DNA of 64,000 nucleotides from Paracoccus onubensis (GTDB lineage Bacteria; Pseudomonadota; Alphaproteobacteria; Rhodobacterales; Rhodobacteraceae). This document shows positions 1-8,140 of the stretch, piece by piece. Position numbers and translations under genes: made by a program. Below the pieces are notes generated by a model. That model was not told the DNA's origin, ran no database searches, and saw nothing but the letters and a program-made list of their open reading frames with translations. Position 1 is the first letter of the stretch; the number at the start of each line of letters is the position of its first letter. Where the stretch lies: assembly GCF_003591515.1 (NCBI RefSeq), contig NZ_QZCG01000014.1, positions 1-64,000 of the forward strand, in the 5' to 3' direction.

Positions 1-270
1 TTTCTCAAGCGCAGGCAGCACCTCGGGAACGATCAGCAGCGGAGCGTTATGCGGCACATCATCGGGAATGCGGCTGACCATGGCGGCCGCGGCACCCTTT
101 TCCAGCGCCTGCGCCACGAAATCATGACCGTCCCGGATATCGGTCAGCGCCACGAACAGATCGCCGGGCCGGATCGTCCGGGTGTCTATCGAGACACCGG
201 TCGCCGCCCAGTCGCCCTGCGCCCTTCCCCCGGTCGCGGCAGAGGCATCGGCTGCAGTCCAGAGGCTCAT
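1..270 (-). CDS. murF: MurF, UDP-MurNAc-tripeptide--D-Ala-D-Ala ligase (partial, N-terminal part)
   Basis: Only the first 90 codons are in the window; the gene runs off the left edge. The start ATG overlaps the murE stop as ATGA, as is normal inside this cluster. The visible protein begins MSLWTAADASAAT and carries a Mur N-terminal segment with VSIDTRTIRPGDLFVAL, the UDP-sugar-binding motif shared by MurE and MurF. MurF adds D-Ala-D-Ala to the muramyl tripeptide in the cytoplasm. The assignment rests on this motif plus position directly after murE. The ATP-binding centre is outside the window, so activity cannot be judged. Confidence 0.88.
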   Translation of the reverse strand, partial: MSLWTAADASAATGGRAQGDWAATGVSIDTRTIRPGDLFVALTDIRDGHDFVAQALEKGAAAAMVSRIPDDVPHNAPLLIVPEVLPALEK

Positions 271-1766
271 ATCCGGCCATCCAGTGCCGCGACGGCGACC
301 GAGGCCTGCTCGGCATCGTCGAACGGGTAGACATCCTGACCGACAATCTGCCCCGTTTCATGTCCCTTGCCCGCGATCAGCAGCGCATCGCCGGGCTGCA
401 ACGCATCGACGCCACGCAGGATTGCCTCGGCCCGGTCGCCGACCTCGGTGGCTTCGGGACCGGCGGCCGCCATGATCGCGGCGCGGATTGCGGCCGGGTC
501 CTCGCTGCGGGGATTGTCGTCGGTGACGATCACGACATCCGCATATTGGCGCGCAGCCTCACCCATCAGCGGGCGCTTGCCCCGGTCACGGTCGCCACCC
601 GCACCGAAGACCACGATGATCCGGCCCATCACATGCGGGCGCAGCGATTGCAGCGCCGCGATCAGGGCGCCGGGTTTATGCGCGTAATCGACAAAGACCG
701 CCGCGCCGTTTTCCCGCAATGCGGCAAGCTGCATCCGTCCCCGAACGGTCCGCAAATCCGGCATCGCTGCGATGATCTCTTCGGCGCTGTCGCCCGAGGC
801 AAGGGCAAGGCCCATGGCAGCCAGAACATTCTCGGCCTGAAAGCCGCCGATCAATGGCAAGCGCACCATATGGGCTTGTCCCATTACCGAAAACCGCAAA
901 TCCTGCCCGGTCGCATCGTAACGCTGGCCAAGGATGCGCAGCAATGCCTCTTCGTTTTGTCCGATGGTGGTCAGGGCCAGTCCGCGATCCCTGGCGATAT
1001 CGACCATGCGCCGGCCATGTTCCGAATCGATATTGATCACAGCGGATTCGCCATCTTCGAGAAGATGGTTGAAAAGCAGGGCCTTGGCAGCGAAATATTC
1101 CTCGAAACCGGCATGATAGTCCAGATGGTCCTGCGTGAAATTCGTGAACGCTCCGGCTTCGACGCGCACGCCGTCCAACCGTCGCTGATCCAGGCCATGG
1201 CTGGATGCCTCCATGGCCGCATGGGTCACGCCGGCAAGCGCCGCCTCGGACAGGACACGATGCAGGGTGATGGGTTCGGGCGTGGTATGGGCCAGCCGGG
1301 CGTGATAATCGCCTTCGACCCCCATGGTTCCAAGGCTGATCGCTTTGTGACCCAATGCCTGCCAGATCTGGCGGGTAAATGTCGCGACGCTGGTCTTGCC
1401 CGATGTGCCGGTAACGGCCACGACATGTTCGGGCTGTGTCTCGAACCAAAGCGCGGCGGCGCCGGCCAGCGCGGCGCGGGGATCCTCGGCCACGATCACC
1501 GCACCATCCCAGCGCCGGAACGCATCGGCGGCCATCTCGGCGCCCTTGCGATCGGTCAGGACGGCGCTGGCCTCCATGCGCAGCGCATAGGGGATGAATT
1601 CCGCGCCATGCATGGCCGAACCCGGCAAGGCGGCAAAGAGATGCCCCGGCTTGACCGTCCGGCTATCCACCGAAAGCCCCGAGATAACGGGATCGCGCCC
1701 GTCTCTGCCCCGCAATCCCAGTTGCGACAGTTTCTTCGAGACCTGACCCACCGCTTCACCCGTCAT
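267..1766 (-). CDS. murE: MurE, UDP-MurNAc-dipeptide--meso-diaminopimelate ligase
   Basis: The 499-residue protein has the usual MurE length. The N-terminal domain carries SVDSRTVKPGHLF (about 32-44), the ATP loop is GTSGKTS (120-126), and a Lys at about 228 in FAAKALLF sits where the carbamylated lysine is expected. The DNPR motif at 417-420 is the signature of enzymes that use meso-diaminopimelate. It adds the third residue of the stem peptide in cytoplasmic peptidoglycan precursor synthesis. Start and stop overlap ftsI and murF by four bases each, implying translational coupling and a single transcript from mraZ. Confidence 0.96.
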   Translation of the reverse strand: MTGEAVGQVSKKLSQLGLRGRDGRDPVISGLSVDSRTVKPGHLFAALPGSAMHGAEFIPYALRMEASAVLTDRKGAEMAADAFRRWDGAVIVAEDPRAALAGAAALWFETQPEHVVAVTGTSGKTSVATFTRQIWQALGHKAISLGTMGVEGDYHARLAHTTPEPITLHRVLSEAALAGVTHAAMEASSHGLDQRRLDGVRVEAGAFTNFTQDHLDYHAGFEEYFAAKALLFNHLLEDGESAVINIDSEHGRRMVDIARDRGLALTTIGQNEEALLRILGQRYDATGQDLRFSVMGQAHMVRLPLIGGFQAENVLAAMGLALASGDSAEEIIAAMPDLRTVRGRMQLAALRENGAAVFVDYAHKPGALIAALQSLRPHVMGRIIVVFGAGGDRDRGKRPLMGEAARQYADVVIVTDDNPRSEDPAAIRAAIMAAAGPEATEVGDRAEAILRGVDALQPGDALLIAGKGHETGQIVGQDVYPFDDAEQASVAVAALDGRI

Positions 1767-3595
1767 TCGTTCGATACGACCTTTACCGCATCCTCGGAAC
1801 CAGGTTCAACACGTGTGGCGATCCGGGGTGTGATCTGTGGCAGCTTTTCGTCGGTGACAGCTTCCAGGCCCAATAGCGGCGCAAGCCGGCGAACCAGTTC
1901 CGCAGCGATCGGAACGGCGGTCATGCCCGCGGTACGGCTTTCGCCCCCGCCGCCCACCGAGACCGAGGGCTCATCCAGCGAGACGACCAGTGAATATTTC
2001 GGCTTACTCGCCGGAAAGACCGAGGCGAATGTGGCCACCACCTTGTTATCGTAATAGCCGCCGCTCGGACGCGGCTTGTCGGCGGTGCCGGTCTTGCCTG
2101 CGATTTCATAACCCTCGACCTCGGCCCGGCTTGCGGTACCCCTTGTCACCACCTGCCGCAGCATGCTGACGGCCATGTCCGCCGCACGCGTGGACATGAC
2201 CTGTTCGCCTGTCGGACGCTTGCGGCCATGCACGAGCGTGGGCGCGACCCGTTTGCCGCCATTGGCAATCGTGGCATAGGCCGAGGCCAGATGCAGCGGG
2301 CTTGCCGCGAGCCCATGCCCAAAGGCAACCGTCGCCGAGGTCACAGCGGGCCAGCGCGGAGGCACCAGCGGCTTGCCGGTCGGCGCTTCAACCATTTCGA
2401 TAGGTGTCGCCTGGAAAAAACCCAGATCCTTGAGGAATTCCTTCTGACGATCAACGCCGATCATCTGGGCGATCCGAACCGTGCCGACATTCGATGACTT
2501 CACGATCACATCCGTCGCGCTCAGTTGCGGACCGTAATTGTGGAAATCATGGATAAGATACTTGCCGATCTTCATCGGGCTTTTCGAATTGATGCCGCTG
2601 TTGGGGTTGATCAGCTGCAAATCAAGCGCCTGCGCCACCGGGAATATCTTGAAGGTCGAGCCAAGCTCGTACTGGCCCTGAACCGCGCGGTTGAACAGCG
2701 GACTGTCAGACGGATCGCCCTTCAGCAACGGGCGAGGCCGGTCGTTGGGATCGAAATCCGGCAGGCTCGCCATCGCGACGACCTCTCCGGTATCCACCTC
2801 CATCAATACGGCGGTCGCGCCCTTCGCGTTCATCAGCTTCATACCGGAATCAAGAACGCGCTCCATTGCGGACTGCACTGTCAGATCGATGGAAAGCGCA
2901 AGCGGCGCGCCGTTATTGGCCGGATCGCGCAGCCATCCGTCAAAGGCCTTTTCGACGCCCGCGATGCCGATCACCTCGGCGTTGCTGACGCCTTCCGCCC
3001 CGAAGCCCGAACCGCCAAGGATATGGCTCGCGATCCGGCCATTCGGATAAATCCGCATTTCGCGCGGACCGAACAGCAGCCCGGGTTCGCCGATATCGTG
3101 AACCGCCTGCATCTGCTCGGGGCTGATCTTGCGCTTGATCCACATGAATTTGCGGTCGCTGGTGAAATCCTTTTTCAGATCGGCAAGTTCGAGATCCGGA
3201 AAGATTTTCGCCAACCCTTCAGCCGCGGCAACCGGATCGACCATTTGATAGGGATGCGCATAAAGCGAATAGGTCAGCATGTTCATCGCCAGCACGCGAC
3301 CATTCCGGTCGGTGATATCGGAGCGCTGCGAAATGATCTGTGCGCTCATCACTTGCGAAAGCGGCTCGCTGGGTTCGCTCGACGCAAGAACGCCCATGCG
3401 CAGGCCGACAGTCGTGAAAGCGAGCACGAAACAGGCGGCCATCAGGAACAGCCGCCCTTCGGCACGGCGCCTCGCCTTGTCCTGAATCTCTTCATGGCGC
3501 CGGCGACGGTTTTCCGCCTCTATCTCATCGGGATTCTCGCCACGTTCACGGGCACGGAGAATACGGGCCAAAGGGCGCAGAGGCGTGCGGATCAT
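1763..3595 (-). CDS. ftsI: FtsI, septal peptidoglycan transpeptidase (PBP3 class)
   Basis: This 610-residue class B penicillin-binding protein has a charged cytoplasmic N-terminus, one membrane anchor at about 48-70, a pedestal domain, and a transpeptidase domain. The three active-site motifs are present in order: STFK at 313-316 with the nucleophilic Ser, SSN at 367-369, and KTGT at 501-504. It cross-links septal peptidoglycan in the periplasm. It lies between ftsL and murE with four-base overlaps on both sides. The N-terminal cytoplasmic part (about 48 residues, very Arg/Glu rich) is somewhat long compared with E. coli FtsI. The C-terminus runs past the KTG motif by about 105 residues. Confidence 0.95.
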   Translation of the reverse strand: MIRTPLRPLARILRARERGENPDEIEAENRRRRHEEIQDKARRRAEGRLFLMAACFVLAFTTVGLRMGVLASSEPSEPLSQVMSAQIISQRSDITDRNGRVLAMNMLTYSLYAHPYQMVDPVAAAEGLAKIFPDLELADLKKDFTSDRKFMWIKRKISPEQMQAVHDIGEPGLLFGPREMRIYPNGRIASHILGGSGFGAEGVSNAEVIGIAGVEKAFDGWLRDPANNGAPLALSIDLTVQSAMERVLDSGMKLMNAKGATAVLMEVDTGEVVAMASLPDFDPNDRPRPLLKGDPSDSPLFNRAVQGQYELGSTFKIFPVAQALDLQLINPNSGINSKSPMKIGKYLIHDFHNYGPQLSATDVIVKSSNVGTVRIAQMIGVDRQKEFLKDLGFFQATPIEMVEAPTGKPLVPPRWPAVTSATVAFGHGLAASPLHLASAYATIANGGKRVAPTLVHGRKRPTGEQVMSTRAADMAVSMLRQVVTRGTASRAEVEGYEIAGKTGTADKPRPSGGYYDNKVVATFASVFPASKPKYSLVVSLDEPSVSVGGGGESRTAGMTAVPIAAELVRRLAPLLGLEAVTDEKLPQITPRIATRVEPGSEDAVKVVSNE

Positions 3596-3927
3596 GGCTG
3601 GTCCTCATTGGTCGCGGCGTCCTCGGCAGGCTCCGCGGGCGGTTTGGGATAATCGACATTGTCGAGATCGACGAACTGACCGGATTCGATCGGTACCAGT
3701 TGCAGCCGCTCGAAATTCAGATCCACCAGTTCGCGCAGGCGTGACGGACGGTTGAGATAGGCCCATTCAGCCCGCAGGATGCCAAGCTCCTCGCGCAGGC
3801 CGGCAATGTCCCGCTGAATATCGCTCATTTCGCTCATTGCGGCCTGGGTGCGGTAATTTTCCCGATAGGCCCAGAACGCCAGCCCCATCACGATCAGGAT
3901 GCATGCCAGATAAACAATCGACTTCAT
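3592..3927 (-). CDS. ftsL: FtsL-like cell division protein
   Basis: A 111-residue bitopic protein: short N-terminus, one membrane segment at about 4-20, then a predicted coiled coil (about 25-60) rich in Glu, Arg and Leu. The C-terminus is acidic and Pro-rich. This is the architecture of FtsL, which forms a complex with FtsB and FtsQ at the septum. Sequence conservation in FtsL is weak, so the call depends on topology and on the position between rsmH and ftsI, which is the conserved place for ftsL. The ATGs and stops of all three genes overlap by four bases. Confidence 0.85.
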   Translation of the reverse strand: MKSIVYLACILIVMGLAFWAYRENYRTQAAMSEMSDIQRDIAGLREELGILRAEWAYLNRPSRLRELVDLNFERLQLVPIESGQFVDLDNVDYPKPPAEPAEDAATNEDQP

Positions 3928-4895
3928 CTTGCGCCCTTTCTGCCGGGAAGGCGTGGCATTGCCAGCATGCCTTCATCCAGCTCCGCTGCAGGCGCGTCGG
4001 TGCGGATTGCCACGCGCAAAAGTGCCGAACGCGCGCGGGCATTCGCCTCGCTTTCATCCGCGTCAGGGCCTACCGCGCGGCGGAAAGGCAAGGTGAACGC
4101 GGCGGGCGCGGTTTCGGTCGCCGGGGCGTATCGGCTGCCGCCACCGGCGCTGTTCGAGCGTGCCTGCATGAACCGCTTGACGATCCGGTCCTCAAGCGAA
4201 TGAAAGCTGACCACGGCAAGCTTTCCGCCCACCTGCAAGGCTCGCTCGGCAGCGGAAAGACCGTTCACGAGCTGACGGAACTCGTCATTGACCCAGATGC
4301 GGATGGCCTGGAAACTGCGGGTCGCCGGATGGCTTTGCCCGGGTTTGGGACGGGGCAGACAAGGGGCCACGATTTCGGCAAGCTGAATCGTACGGGTCAG
4401 GGGGCGCGCCGCGACAATGGCCCGCGCGATCCGACGGGACGCGCGTTCTTCGCCATAATGATACAGCACATCGGCGATCACTGATTCCTCAGCTTCGTTC
4501 AACAGATCGGCTGCCGAGGGTCCCTCTTGCCCCATCCGCATGTCCAGAGGACCGTCGCGCAAAAAGGAAAAACCGCGCCCGGCCTGATCAAGCTGCATGG
4601 AACTGACCCCAAGATCCAGCACCACGCCGTCAAGCGGCTCACCTGCCAGCCGGTCCAGATCGGCAAATTCGCCCTCGACCAATTTCAGCCGATCGCCATA
4701 TTGCCCGGCCCAGTCCCGCGCCATTTCGAAAACTGCCGGATCCCGGTCGATCCCGATCACCTGCCCGGCCCCGGCATCAAGAAGCCCCCGCGCATAACCG
4801 CCCGCGCCAAAGGTGCCGTCAACCCAGACCCCGGAAACAGGAGAAACCGCTTCGAGAAGCGGTTTCAGCAAAACGGGAATATGCGGTGCATCCAT
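3924..4895 (-). CDS. rsmH: RsmH, 16S rRNA (cytosine1402-N4)-methyltransferase
   Basis: The protein is 323 residues, normal for RsmH (MraW). It opens with HIPVLLKPLLEAV, followed by the SAM-binding segment VDGTFGAGGYARGLL at about 25-39 and the acidic IGIDRDP strand end. LDLGVSSMQLD and the C-terminal VVSFHSLEDRIVKRF are family signatures. It methylates C1402 in the ribosomal P site. It starts three bases after the mraZ stop and overlaps ftsL at its end, so it is part of the same transcript. Confidence 0.96.
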   Translation of the reverse strand: MDAPHIPVLLKPLLEAVSPVSGVWVDGTFGAGGYARGLLDAGAGQVIGIDRDPAVFEMARDWAGQYGDRLKLVEGEFADLDRLAGEPLDGVVLDLGVSSMQLDQAGRGFSFLRDGPLDMRMGQEGPSAADLLNEAEESVIADVLYHYGEERASRRIARAIVAARPLTRTIQLAEIVAPCLPRPKPGQSHPATRSFQAIRIWVNDEFRQLVNGLSAAERALQVGGKLAVVSFHSLEDRIVKRFMQARSNSAGGGSRYAPATETAPAAFTLPFRRAVGPDADESEANARARSALLRVAIRTDAPAAELDEGMLAMPRLPGRKGAR

Positions 4896-4898
4896 CGC

Positions 4899-5417
4899 CT
4901 ATCCCTCGCCCTCATCCACTTCGCTAAGGAATTGTCGCGGGTCGAAGCCCGGACCCTTCGAGACAGTGAACTCTTCGAGTTCCTCGATGTCTTTCGGAGG
5001 TGACTCCGGATGATAGACCTTGACGTAATCCCCATGCGAGGCGAACACGGCCTCGATCCCGTCGGTCAGCCCCAGCTTTTCCCGCAGGCGCAACGGCAAA
5101 ACCAGACGCCCGTCGCGGTCGATCTCGAGATCTGTGGATTGACCATTCATCAGCTGTTCCAGCCAGCGGCGCTCTTTGCTGCCGCGCGTCAGCCGGTCGA
5201 TCTGCTCGTCGATCTCGTCGGCGGCCTCGATCGTATAAAGCTCCAGCCAGTTCCACTGATCCGGGCCGTAAACCGCGACGATCTGGGTGCGGCCGGTATT
5301 CGAGGAAGAGAAAGAGGGATCACCGGCATCGAAAACACGCCGCATCTTGGCCGGGATCGACATCCGACCCTTGCCATCCAGCTTGACGCTTTCGGTGCCT
5401 CTGAACTTGCGCGCCAC
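4899..5417 (-). CDS. mraZ: MraZ, transcriptional regulator of the division/cell-wall cluster
   Basis: The open frame extends to 5549, but a GTG at 5417 is preferred: it follows a GAGGG Shine-Dalgarno site about ten bases upstream and gives a 172-residue protein beginning with the conserved KFRGTESVKLDGKGRMSIPAKMR block. Two SpoVT/AbrB-type domains are visible, the second with LEIDRDGRLVLPLRLREKLGL. In other bacteria MraZ binds its own promoter and represses the cluster. It is the first gene of the run to murF. The C-terminal tail of about 25 residues (PPKDIEELEEFTVSKGPGFDPRQ) is not part of the core fold. Confidence 0.92.
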   Translation of the reverse strand: MARKFRGTESVKLDGKGRMSIPAKMRRVFDAGDPSFSSSNTGRTQIVAVYGPDQWNWLELYTIEAADEIDEQIDRLTRGSKERRWLEQLMNGQSTDLEIDRDGRLVLPLRLREKLGLTDGIEAVFASHGDYVKVYHPESPPKDIEELEEFTVSKGPGFDPRQFLSEVDEGEG

Positions 5418-5480
5418 CTGTCGACCGCCCTCACTGTCCTGCTCTTTCGCCCGCCCGAAAGAGAAAGGCGGACCGGGCCG

Positions 5481-5516
5481 CTGCCACTGCCCGATCCGCC
5501 ACCCTCGTTCCCAATT
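5481..5516 (-). promoter_or_regulatory. Possible MraZ-binding repeats upstream of mraZ
   Basis: Read on the minus strand, this stretch contains G-rich triplets at about ten-base spacing (TTGGGAACGA, then GGGTGGCGGA, then TCGGGCAGTG). MraZ operators in enterics are TGGGN tracts with a ten-base period just upstream of mraZ. The match is partial and the area is GC-rich, so this is a weak call. Confidence 0.3.
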
Positions 5517-6073
5517 GCTGGGCCCCTTTCGGGGTGGCCATCCTGTCACGCGTCACCTTGGGGGATGGTGCTGCTCACACGCATGGACGGCTCGATTTAG
5601 AAAACGGGTGCCTGTATGAAGCCTGCTTCGCCTTCGTGGGATCTTGCTGTCCCTTTCACTGCCCGTTTCCGTGATTAAGTTGTGACATGGGATTTCATGG
5701 GAAGCAACGGAATTTTACCCTCAGACAGCGTTTTTTATTTGAACTATCGCGTTTACATTCCAGAAAATATGGAAGAAATTACTCCGATACATCAACAATT
5801 CGTATCTTGAGTAAAATTAACTACCATATATAGAGAATATGAATGTGTGGCACAAAATCCCGTATCACCGGCCAGTCGCCAGTTAATCCATCCTGAACTC
5901 CTGCGATTCACGCCAAAATTCTCGTTCATCACAGCGAATCACAGAACCGGGAGCGCGATTCGCCCCTCCGATTCCATGAATTCCCATCATTCCCGGAATT
6001 TCCCAAATACGGTATCTGCGCAGCCAATCCCGCCCCGTCGCGCGGCTGAAAGCCCAACCATGGAACATGCGCC
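5517..6073. other. Intergenic region with an AT-rich block upstream of mraZ
   Basis: No convincing gene is seen. The segment from about 5690 to 5860 is strikingly AT-rich against its surroundings and probably holds the promoter(s) for the mraZ cluster. A short minus-strand frame (5883-6104) just after the mrp stop has Trp/Arg-heavy composition and no recognisable motif, so it is not annotated. Confidence 0.5.
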
Positions 6074-6089
6074 GCCCGGAAAACCGGGC
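6074..6089 (-). terminator. Short GC hairpin downstream of mrp
   Basis: A perfect six-base stem, GCCCGG and CCGGGC around a four-base loop, lies 25 bases after the mrp stop. No U-tract follows on either strand, so it may be a weak terminator or an mRNA 3'-end stabiliser. Confidence 0.35.
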
Positions 6090-6113
6090 CGCGATCAGCA
6101 GCAAATGCCCGAA

Positions 6114-7196
6114 TCAGGCCATGCCGCCCTTTACAAGCCGGTCGGCAAGCTGGGCATAGGCCCGGGCCGTCGGCCCGTCATCCAAAGCCACCGGCCGCCC
6201 GGAATCTCCGCCCAGCCGAACATCCAGCTCAAGCGGCAACTGCCCGAGGAAGGGCAATCCAAGCTCCTTCGCCTCGGCCGCCACACCGCCGTGACCGAAC
6301 AGATGCGCCTCGTGCCCGCAATTGGGGCAGACATAAGTCGACATGTTTTCAATGAGCCCCAGAACCGGCGCCTTCAGCTTGCGGAACATGTCGATAGCCC
6401 GGCGCGCATCCAGCAATGCGATATCCTGCGGGGTCGAGACGATCAGTGCCCCGGTGACCGCGGCTTTCTGGCAGAGACTGAGCTGCACATCGCCGGTCCC
6501 CGGCGGCAGGTCGATCAACAGCACGTCCAACTCGCCCCAATTGACCTGCTGAAGCAATTGCTGCATCGCCCCCATCAGCATGGGACCGCGCCAGACCACG
6601 GCTTCGCCCTCCTTGAGCATCAGTCCGATCGACATCACGGTGACGCCATGCGCATGCAACGGCTCGATCCTCTGGCCGTCGGGGCTGGCCGGGCGTCCGG
6701 TCACCCCCATCATCCGCGGTTGCGACGGGCCATATATATCGGCGTCAAGCAATCCGACCTTACGCCCCGCGCGGGCCAGCGCAACCGCCAGGTTAGAAGT
6801 CACAGTGGATTTGCCGACCCCGCCCTTGCCCGACCCTATCGCGATAATATTGCGCACACCGGGAATCGGTTGCGGTCCGGCCTGCGCCGTCGGATGCCCG
6901 CCAATCTTCAGCGACGGCGCGCCGCCACCCGCTGGCGCCGCCTGACGGGGAGCCGGGGCGGTCATGACGATATCCACGCGATCCACGGCAGGCAGGGCCA
7001 TCAGCCGGCGCCTCGCCTCATCTTCCACGCCCGCCAGTTCGCGGGCCATCGCGGCATCCCGGACTTCCAGCACGAATCGGACATGCCCACCTTCGATGGT
7101 CAAAGCCCGGACAAGATCGGCCTGCCCCAGCGTTTCCCCGCCAGGCAAGCGGATTTCAGAGATTTCCCCAAGGACAACTTCGCGATCAACGGACAT
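6114..7196 (-). CDS. apbC: Mrp/ApbC-type iron-sulfur cluster carrier ATPase
   Basis: The longer frame starts at 7250, but the ATG at 7196 has GAGG eight bases upstream and gives the usual N-terminus. The 360-residue protein has an N-terminal DUF59/MIP18-like domain (about 1-80), a Pro/Ala linker, then the deviant Walker A KGGVGKST (124-131), DADIYGPSQPRMMG, and the CPNC pair at 290-293 that holds a bridging [4Fe-4S] cluster between monomers. It delivers iron-sulfur clusters to cytoplasmic apoproteins. It stands alone on its strand. The upstream region is shared divergently with the DUF1127 gene. Confidence 0.93.
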   Translation of the reverse strand: MSVDREVVLGEISEIRLPGGETLGQADLVRALTIEGGHVRFVLEVRDAAMARELAGVEDEARRRLMALPAVDRVDIVMTAPAPRQAAPAGGGAPSLKIGGHPTAQAGPQPIPGVRNIIAIGSGKGGVGKSTVTSNLAVALARAGRKVGLLDADIYGPSQPRMMGVTGRPASPDGQRIEPLHAHGVTVMSIGLMLKEGEAVVWRGPMLMGAMQQLLQQVNWGELDVLLIDLPPGTGDVQLSLCQKAAVTGALIVSTPQDIALLDARRAIDMFRKLKAPVLGLIENMSTYVCPNCGHEAHLFGHGGVAAEAKELGLPFLGQLPLELDVRLGGDSGRPVALDDGPTARAYAQLADRLVKGGMA

Positions 7197-7523
7197 GTTA
7201 TCGGCCTCGCAATTGAATTGCGTTGCAGCATGGTCCAAATGAAACCTCACGGCAACCGCCGGAACGGATAACTGTCAAACCCATGGCTCAGCAGTAATTT
7301 CGCGCATGCAGCATTAACGCTAACAATTTTATGACAGAGGTTTTTAATCACATTTTCATTACGTTATTTTCTACAAAAACGCCCAAGCCATGCGCCCGCT
7401 GCATAGCAGCATTGGCAAAAGAATGGATTGTGCAACTGCAGCATAAGGTCCATCTTTCAATCAACCGAAGCGCAGGGTCAATCCGGGCACTGACGCAGGA
7501 CGTGACGAAGAAAGGAAGACATC
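7197..7523. other. Divergent intergenic region between apbC and the DUF1127 gene
   Basis: No gene is seen. The stretch at about 7300-7380 is AT-rich. Two promoters must lie here, one leftward for apbC and one rightward for the DUF1127/sRNA unit. Confidence 0.6.
7427..7455 (+). promoter_or_regulatory. Weak candidate RpoH-type promoter for the DUF1127/sRNA unit
   Basis: CCATCT at 7450-7455 resembles the -10 of heat-shock sigma factors (CCATnT), with ATTGTGC at 7427-7433 as a poor -35. In Rhodobacter sphaeroides the equivalent DUF1127/CcsR unit is known to be driven by RpoHI/RpoHII. The motif match here is weak and needs a 5'-end map. Confidence 0.25.
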
Positions 7524-7751
7524 ATGGCTGTTATCGCTCAGACCCAACAAGCCGTCGAAACGACCGGCCTGCGTGGCCGACTGCTGAATGCGATCCAGCG
7601 GATGCAGGAAAACCGCGCACGCCGCGCAATCTATCACCAGACGCTGCGTGAACTCAACGCGCTGACCGCCCGCGATCTTGCGGATCTGGGTATCAGCCGT
7701 TCGATGATCACCCGTCTGGCCCACGAAGCGGCATATAGCGACGGCAAATAA
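7524..7751 (+). CDS. DUF1127 small protein, CcaF1-like
   Basis: A 75-residue, basic protein with AGGAAG as Shine-Dalgarno. The C-terminal half, TLRELNALTARDLADLGISRSMI, is the DUF1127 signature with its conserved Arg/Leu pattern. In Rhodobacter sphaeroides a DUF1127 protein (CcaF1) encoded directly upstream of the CcsR small RNAs has been described as an RNA-binding protein acting in sRNA maturation. Here the same order is seen: the DUF1127 gene is followed after about a dozen bases by CCUCCUCCC-loop hairpins. Co-transcription and an RNA-binding role are inferred from that parallel. Confidence 0.88.
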   Translation: MAVIAQTQQAVETTGLRGRLLNAIQRMQENRARRAIYHQTLRELNALTARDLADLGISRSMITRLAHEAAYSDGK

Positions 7752-7762
7752 GAATTCGCTTT

Positions 7763-7836
7763 CCCGGCCCTCTCCTCCTCCCAATGGGTCGGGATATGGC
7801 GGCGCCCTCCTCTCCTCCTCCCCGGAGGGCGTCGCC
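7763..7836 (+). ncRNA. CcsR/cuckoo-type sRNA unit 1 (two CCUCCUCCC-loop hairpins)
   Basis: Hairpin 1: stem 7763-7770 with 7786-7793 (8 pairs, one G-U), loop TCTCCTCCTCCCAAT. Hairpin 2: stem 7798-7810 with 7824-7836 (13 pairs, one G-U), loop TCTCCTCCTCCCC. The paired-hairpin form, the loop sequence and the place just after a DUF1127 gene all match the CcsR family of Rhodobacter. The exposed loop is complementary to strong Shine-Dalgarno sequences. Confidence 0.8.
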
Positions 7837-7847
7837 CAAAGAACGCT

Positions 7848-7920
7848 CCGCAGCCCTCTCCTCCTCCCATGGGCTTTCGGATGCAGGCGGCGGCTCCCAC
7901 CTCCTCCCAGGAGCCGCCGC
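7848..7920 (+). ncRNA. CcsR/cuckoo-type sRNA unit 2
   Basis: Hairpin 3: core stem AGCCC/GGGCT (7852-7856 with 7871-7875), extended by CCG/CGG, loop TCTCCTCCTCCCAT. Hairpin 4: perfect 11-pair stem 7887-7897 with 7910-7920, loop CACCTCCTCCCA. The loop of hairpin 4 contains CACCUCCU, which is exactly the anti-Shine-Dalgarno core of bacterial 16S rRNA. Confidence 0.8.
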
Positions 7921-7954
7921 AAAAGATAGCCGCCCTGAATCGCGGCAAAAACAT

Positions 7955-8025
7955 ACGACGGGTCTTCTCCTCCCTCCCATCCGTCGTTTGCGGTGATGCC
8001 ACTCCTCCTCCCGGCAGCCACCGCA
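7955..8025 (+). ncRNA. CcsR/cuckoo-type sRNA unit 3
   Basis: Hairpin 5: 9-pair stem 7955-7963 with 7979-7987, loop with CTCCTCCC twice overlapping. Hairpin 6: outer stem TGCGGTG/CACCGCA (7989-7995 with 8019-8025) and inner stem TGCC/GGCA, loop ACTCCTCCTCCC. This unit is a near copy of unit 4 in stem sequence and order. Confidence 0.8.
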
Positions 8026-8058
8026 CCCCATAGCCGCCTTATCTGCGGCAAAAGAATG

Positions 8059-8133
8059 CGACGGGCGACTCCTCCTCCCTCCCAGCCTGTCGTTTGCGGT
8101 GCCGGCCCATCCTCCTCCCGGGCCTTCACCGCA
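8059..8133 (+). ncRNA. CcsR/cuckoo-type sRNA unit 4
   Basis: Hairpin 7: 8-pair stem CGACGGGC/GCCTGTCG (8059-8066 with 8085-8092), 18-base loop with CCTCCTCCC. Hairpin 8: outer stem TGCGGTG/CACCGCA (8095-8101 with 8127-8133), inner GGCCC/GGGCC, loop ATCCTCCTCCC. The inner stem differs from unit 3 on both sides in a compensating way (TGCC/GGCA versus GGCCC/GGGCC), which supports the structure. Confidence 0.8.
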
Positions 8134-8140
8134 CCCCATA

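Larger units (their letters stand above)
7929..8140 (+). repeat. Tandem duplication inside the sRNA array (two units of 104 and 108 bases)
   Basis: Two consecutive copies, 7929-8032 and 8033-8140, share the order: a spacer hairpin GCCGC/GCGGC (7929-7946 and 8033-8049) followed by an A-rich run, a CGACGGG hairpin, TTTGCGGTG, a second hairpin, and CACCGCACCCCATA. Loops and stems are conserved while the spacer-hairpin loops differ. The A-rich spacers are plausible endonuclease processing sites between mature RNAs, which is an inference. Confidence 0.7.

Noticed and set aside
360..2054. 564-codon frame antisense to murE/ftsI
   Set aside because: Opposite strand of conserved cell-wall genes; no motif.
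5883..6104. 73-codon minus-strand frame just after apbC
   Set aside because: Trp/Arg-heavy, no ribosome site, no motif, and a hairpin lies inside its start.
5847..7271. 474-codon plus-strand frame over apbC
   Set aside because: Antisense to the Mrp-type ATPase whose motifs are all intact; no motif of its own.
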